DNA of 64,000 nt from Bacteroidales bacterium (GTDB taxonomy: Bacteria; Bacteroidota; Bacteroidia; Bacteroidales; UBA932), in contig JAKSJG010000002.1 of the NCBI GenBank assembly GCA_024398365.1, positions 47,193 to 111,192 on the forward strand, read 5' to 3'. A program made the translations under genes and the position numbers. The notes beneath the pieces are model-generated. The model was not told the origin of the DNA and did no database searches. It saw only the letters and a list, made by a program, of their open reading frames with translations. Every line of letters starts with the position of its first letter. Position 1 is the first letter of the stretch. This document shows positions 62,808 through 64,000 of this stretch, in pieces.

Positions 62808-63671
62808 TTACCAGTCAAGAATTGTTTCTCCGGCAAGCGGCTCAAATGCAGCTCCCGGTTCGGCCCCGATGATGCCGAGATTGAGGATATGGCTGCGCTG
62901 GAGTGTGACGGTCTTGCTCGTTGACTTGATCATTGAGAATTTCTCAAGTTCGTATGAAGAAACCTGTTCGTCGAAGAGATAAAGCGCGAAACCGCCTTCC
63001 AGCACATCCGGCTTGACGGCCATATAATACCAGTTGCCGCCCGTGATGCTGCCCTGAAGCGTAACGAAGTCGGACGGTCCCTCATCTGCCGGATAAAGTG
63101 CAGGCTCGTCATCCAATGTGCAGAGCATCCCCCCTGCCATATTGTCGTTCATTGTCACGAGAATGGCGGTGGAATAACTCTGACCTTCCGGAACGGAAAA
63201 CTTCAGCAGAGCGCAGACATTCTTCAGATTCAGCGAATGCGTATCTCCGGCAATGCTTGCCGTAGTTCCCACGCTTATGTTCGCTGCAGGATCGAAGCTG
63301 CCAGCAACGGCCGCCTGGGTCTCAGGTATGACGATATGGACATAGTTTCCATAAAGGTAACATCCGTTATGGTCAGGATAAACAGCGATATAACTGTCTG
63401 CGGGCTCGCTGATGCTGCCCATAAAATCCGCGCTGCCGTCATTATAGACAGCTGAAGTGACAAACTCTCGTTTCACTGCGGCGCCGTCAAATACGGCCAG
63501 TGTGTCCGTACTGGAAAAGGCCACGGAATTATCCTCCCGAAGCACAGTTCTGGTATCGGCCGCCTCAGGACTGGCGGTAATCCTGAGCTCCGTACGCACA
63601 GGCTGCACATCCCGGCCACAGGCCGCCACAATGCAGACCACAAGAAGTATTGCCAATCTTTTATTACTCAT
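62808..63671 (-). CDS. Fimbrillin-like lipoprotein, short paralogue
   Basis: A lipoprotein signal (lipobox VAAC, Cys18) precedes a 270-residue domain related to the first part of the neighbour at 60460: FSSTDTLAVFDGAAVKREF, IPETQAAVAGSFDPAANISVG, ALLKFSVPEGQS and a C-terminal LQRSHILNLGIIG. The repeat region found in the neighbour is absent. It may be a minor surface fibre subunit or anchor. It lies 6 nt after the divIC gene stop, in the same transcript. Confidence 0.8.
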   Translation of the reverse strand: MSNKRLAILLVVCIVAACGRDVQPVRTELRITASPEAADTRTVLREDNSVAFSSTDTLAVFDGAAVKREFVTSAVYNDGSADFMGSISEPADSYIAVYPDHNGCYLYGNYVHIVIPETQAAVAGSFDPAANISVGTTASIAGDTHSLNLKNVCALLKFSVPEGQSYSTAILVTMNDNMAGGMLCTLDDEPALYPADEGPSDFVTLQGSITGGNWYYMAVKPDVLEGGFALYLFDEQVSSYELEKFSMIKSTSKTVTLQRSHILNLGIIGAEPGAAFEPLAGETILDW

Positions 63672-63677
63672 ATCTTA

Positions 63678-63989
63678 TTATTTGACAATATACACATCCT
63701 CACCGTCTTCATGGAAGAAATACTCCTCCCTCGCGAAGCGCTCCAGCGAATCCGTCACTGACTTCAGCGGATAGAGGCGGTTCTCTGTCTCCTGAATCTG
63801 ATTCCGAAGATAAACGATACTGCGTTCCTGATTGCGCAGAGTCCTTCTGGTACGCAACCATACCCCGATATTGTTGTTATCCAGGAAAAGCATCCAGATC
63901 AGGAATATGACAGTAACCACGGAGTACTTGTTGAGAAGTACCCGAAGCCATCTGTGCTCCTGCTTGTAATTCAGGTAGCGCAGCCTCAT
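63678..63989 (-). CDS. divIC: DivIC/FtsB-type septum formation initiator
   Basis: This 103-residue protein has a short basic cytoplasmic start, one membrane helix (about residues 24-38, VVTVIFLIWMLFL) and a coiled coil (LRNQERSIVYLRNQIQETENRLYPL), followed by the family end FAREEYFFHEDGEDVYIVK. DivIC/FtsB bridges FtsL and FtsQ at the division septum. It is the first gene seen of a run continuing into fimbrillin-like lipoproteins. The upstream partner lies beyond the window. Confidence 0.9.
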   Translation of the reverse strand: MRLRYLNYKQEHRWLRVLLNKYSVVTVIFLIWMLFLDNNNIGVWLRTRRTLRNQERSIVYLRNQIQETENRLYPLKSVTDSLERFAREEYFFHEDGEDVYIVK

Positions 63990-64000
63990 ATCGCTTATTT

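Noticed and set aside
1-64000. CRISPR array, IS element, integrase or phage genes
   Set aside because: No regularly spaced repeats, transposase, integrase or phage structural genes were seen.

Overview
The window looks like chromosomal DNA of a GC-rich member of the Bacteroidales (Bacteroidota). Three lines of evidence support this. (1) Many genes are preceded by the Bacteroidota vegetative promoter: a -7 element TAnnTTTG, often with TTG or TTTG 19-21 nt upstream. (2) The gene families are typical of the group: DUF4783, DUF3078, DUF1508, fimbrillin-like lipoproteins, HECLGH-type dipeptidyl peptidase III, a short ProS, WbqC, OmpP1/FadL and a small histone-H1-like protein. (3) Lipoproteins with Bacteroidota lipoboxes are abundant. 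The genus is not certain; a Rikenellaceae- or Cryptobacteroides-like lineage is a guess. No plasmid, phage or CRISPR locus is visible.

Layout. 1-5.5 kb: the tail of a sigma-54 activator, the GTPase der, a giant NtrY-like sensor kinase and rlmH. 5.6-11.5 kb: a minus-strand run of rsmI, a ComEA-like protein, an ABC-2 exporter pair and a 5'-nucleotidase split into two secreted proteins. 11.5-15.7 kb: tdk, initiator tRNA-fMet with a full promoter and terminator, an AT-rich Fic protein gene that looks acquired, tenA under a TPP riboswitch, and an alkyltransferase-glycosylase fusion. 15.7-24.7 kb: a BspA-like surface lipoprotein with a tiny leader gene, a LysR regulator divergent from an N-acylglutamate synthase and ornithine carbamoyltransferase, a GH20 hexosaminidase, an aminotransferase and an L,D-transpeptidase-like protein. 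24.7-29.8 kb: a hydrolase, a CPBP protease, pncB, an M48 protease, DUF1508, a TonB-like lipoprotein and an acidic lipoprotein.

29.8-36 kb: a minus-strand run with a TonB-dependent receptor, an HMA metal-binding protein, the two Nfn subunits and hisS. 36-41.2 kb: the lipid A run sppA-lpxD-lpxC-lpxA-wbqC, in which LpxC lacks the usual FabZ fusion. 41.2-47.8 kb: an OmpP1-like protein, an extraordinary Tyr/Trp/His-rich lipoprotein, proS, DUF3078 and tilS. 47.8-52.9 kb: a small lipoprotein gene bracketed by 15-bp direct repeats, then rimP-nusA-infB, where RimP is reduced to its N-terminal domain. 52.9-58.7 kb: folP, tmk, a reverse rubrerythrin, a clostripain-family protease, DUF486 and dipeptidyl peptidase III. 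58.7-64 kb: a histone-H1-like gene, then a divIC-led run with two fimbrillin-like lipoproteins and an S41 protease.

Most of the window is core metabolism, translation and envelope biogenesis. The points that most merit follow-up are the single-domain RimP, the unfused LpxC, the alkyltransferase-glycosylase fusion, the aromatic-rich lipoprotein, the repeat-bracketed lipoprotein gene, the fic locus with its operator-like repeats, the three-copy repeat in the lysR intergenic region and the TATAA repeats at the CPBP start codon. No single coherent new system is proven by the sequence alone.
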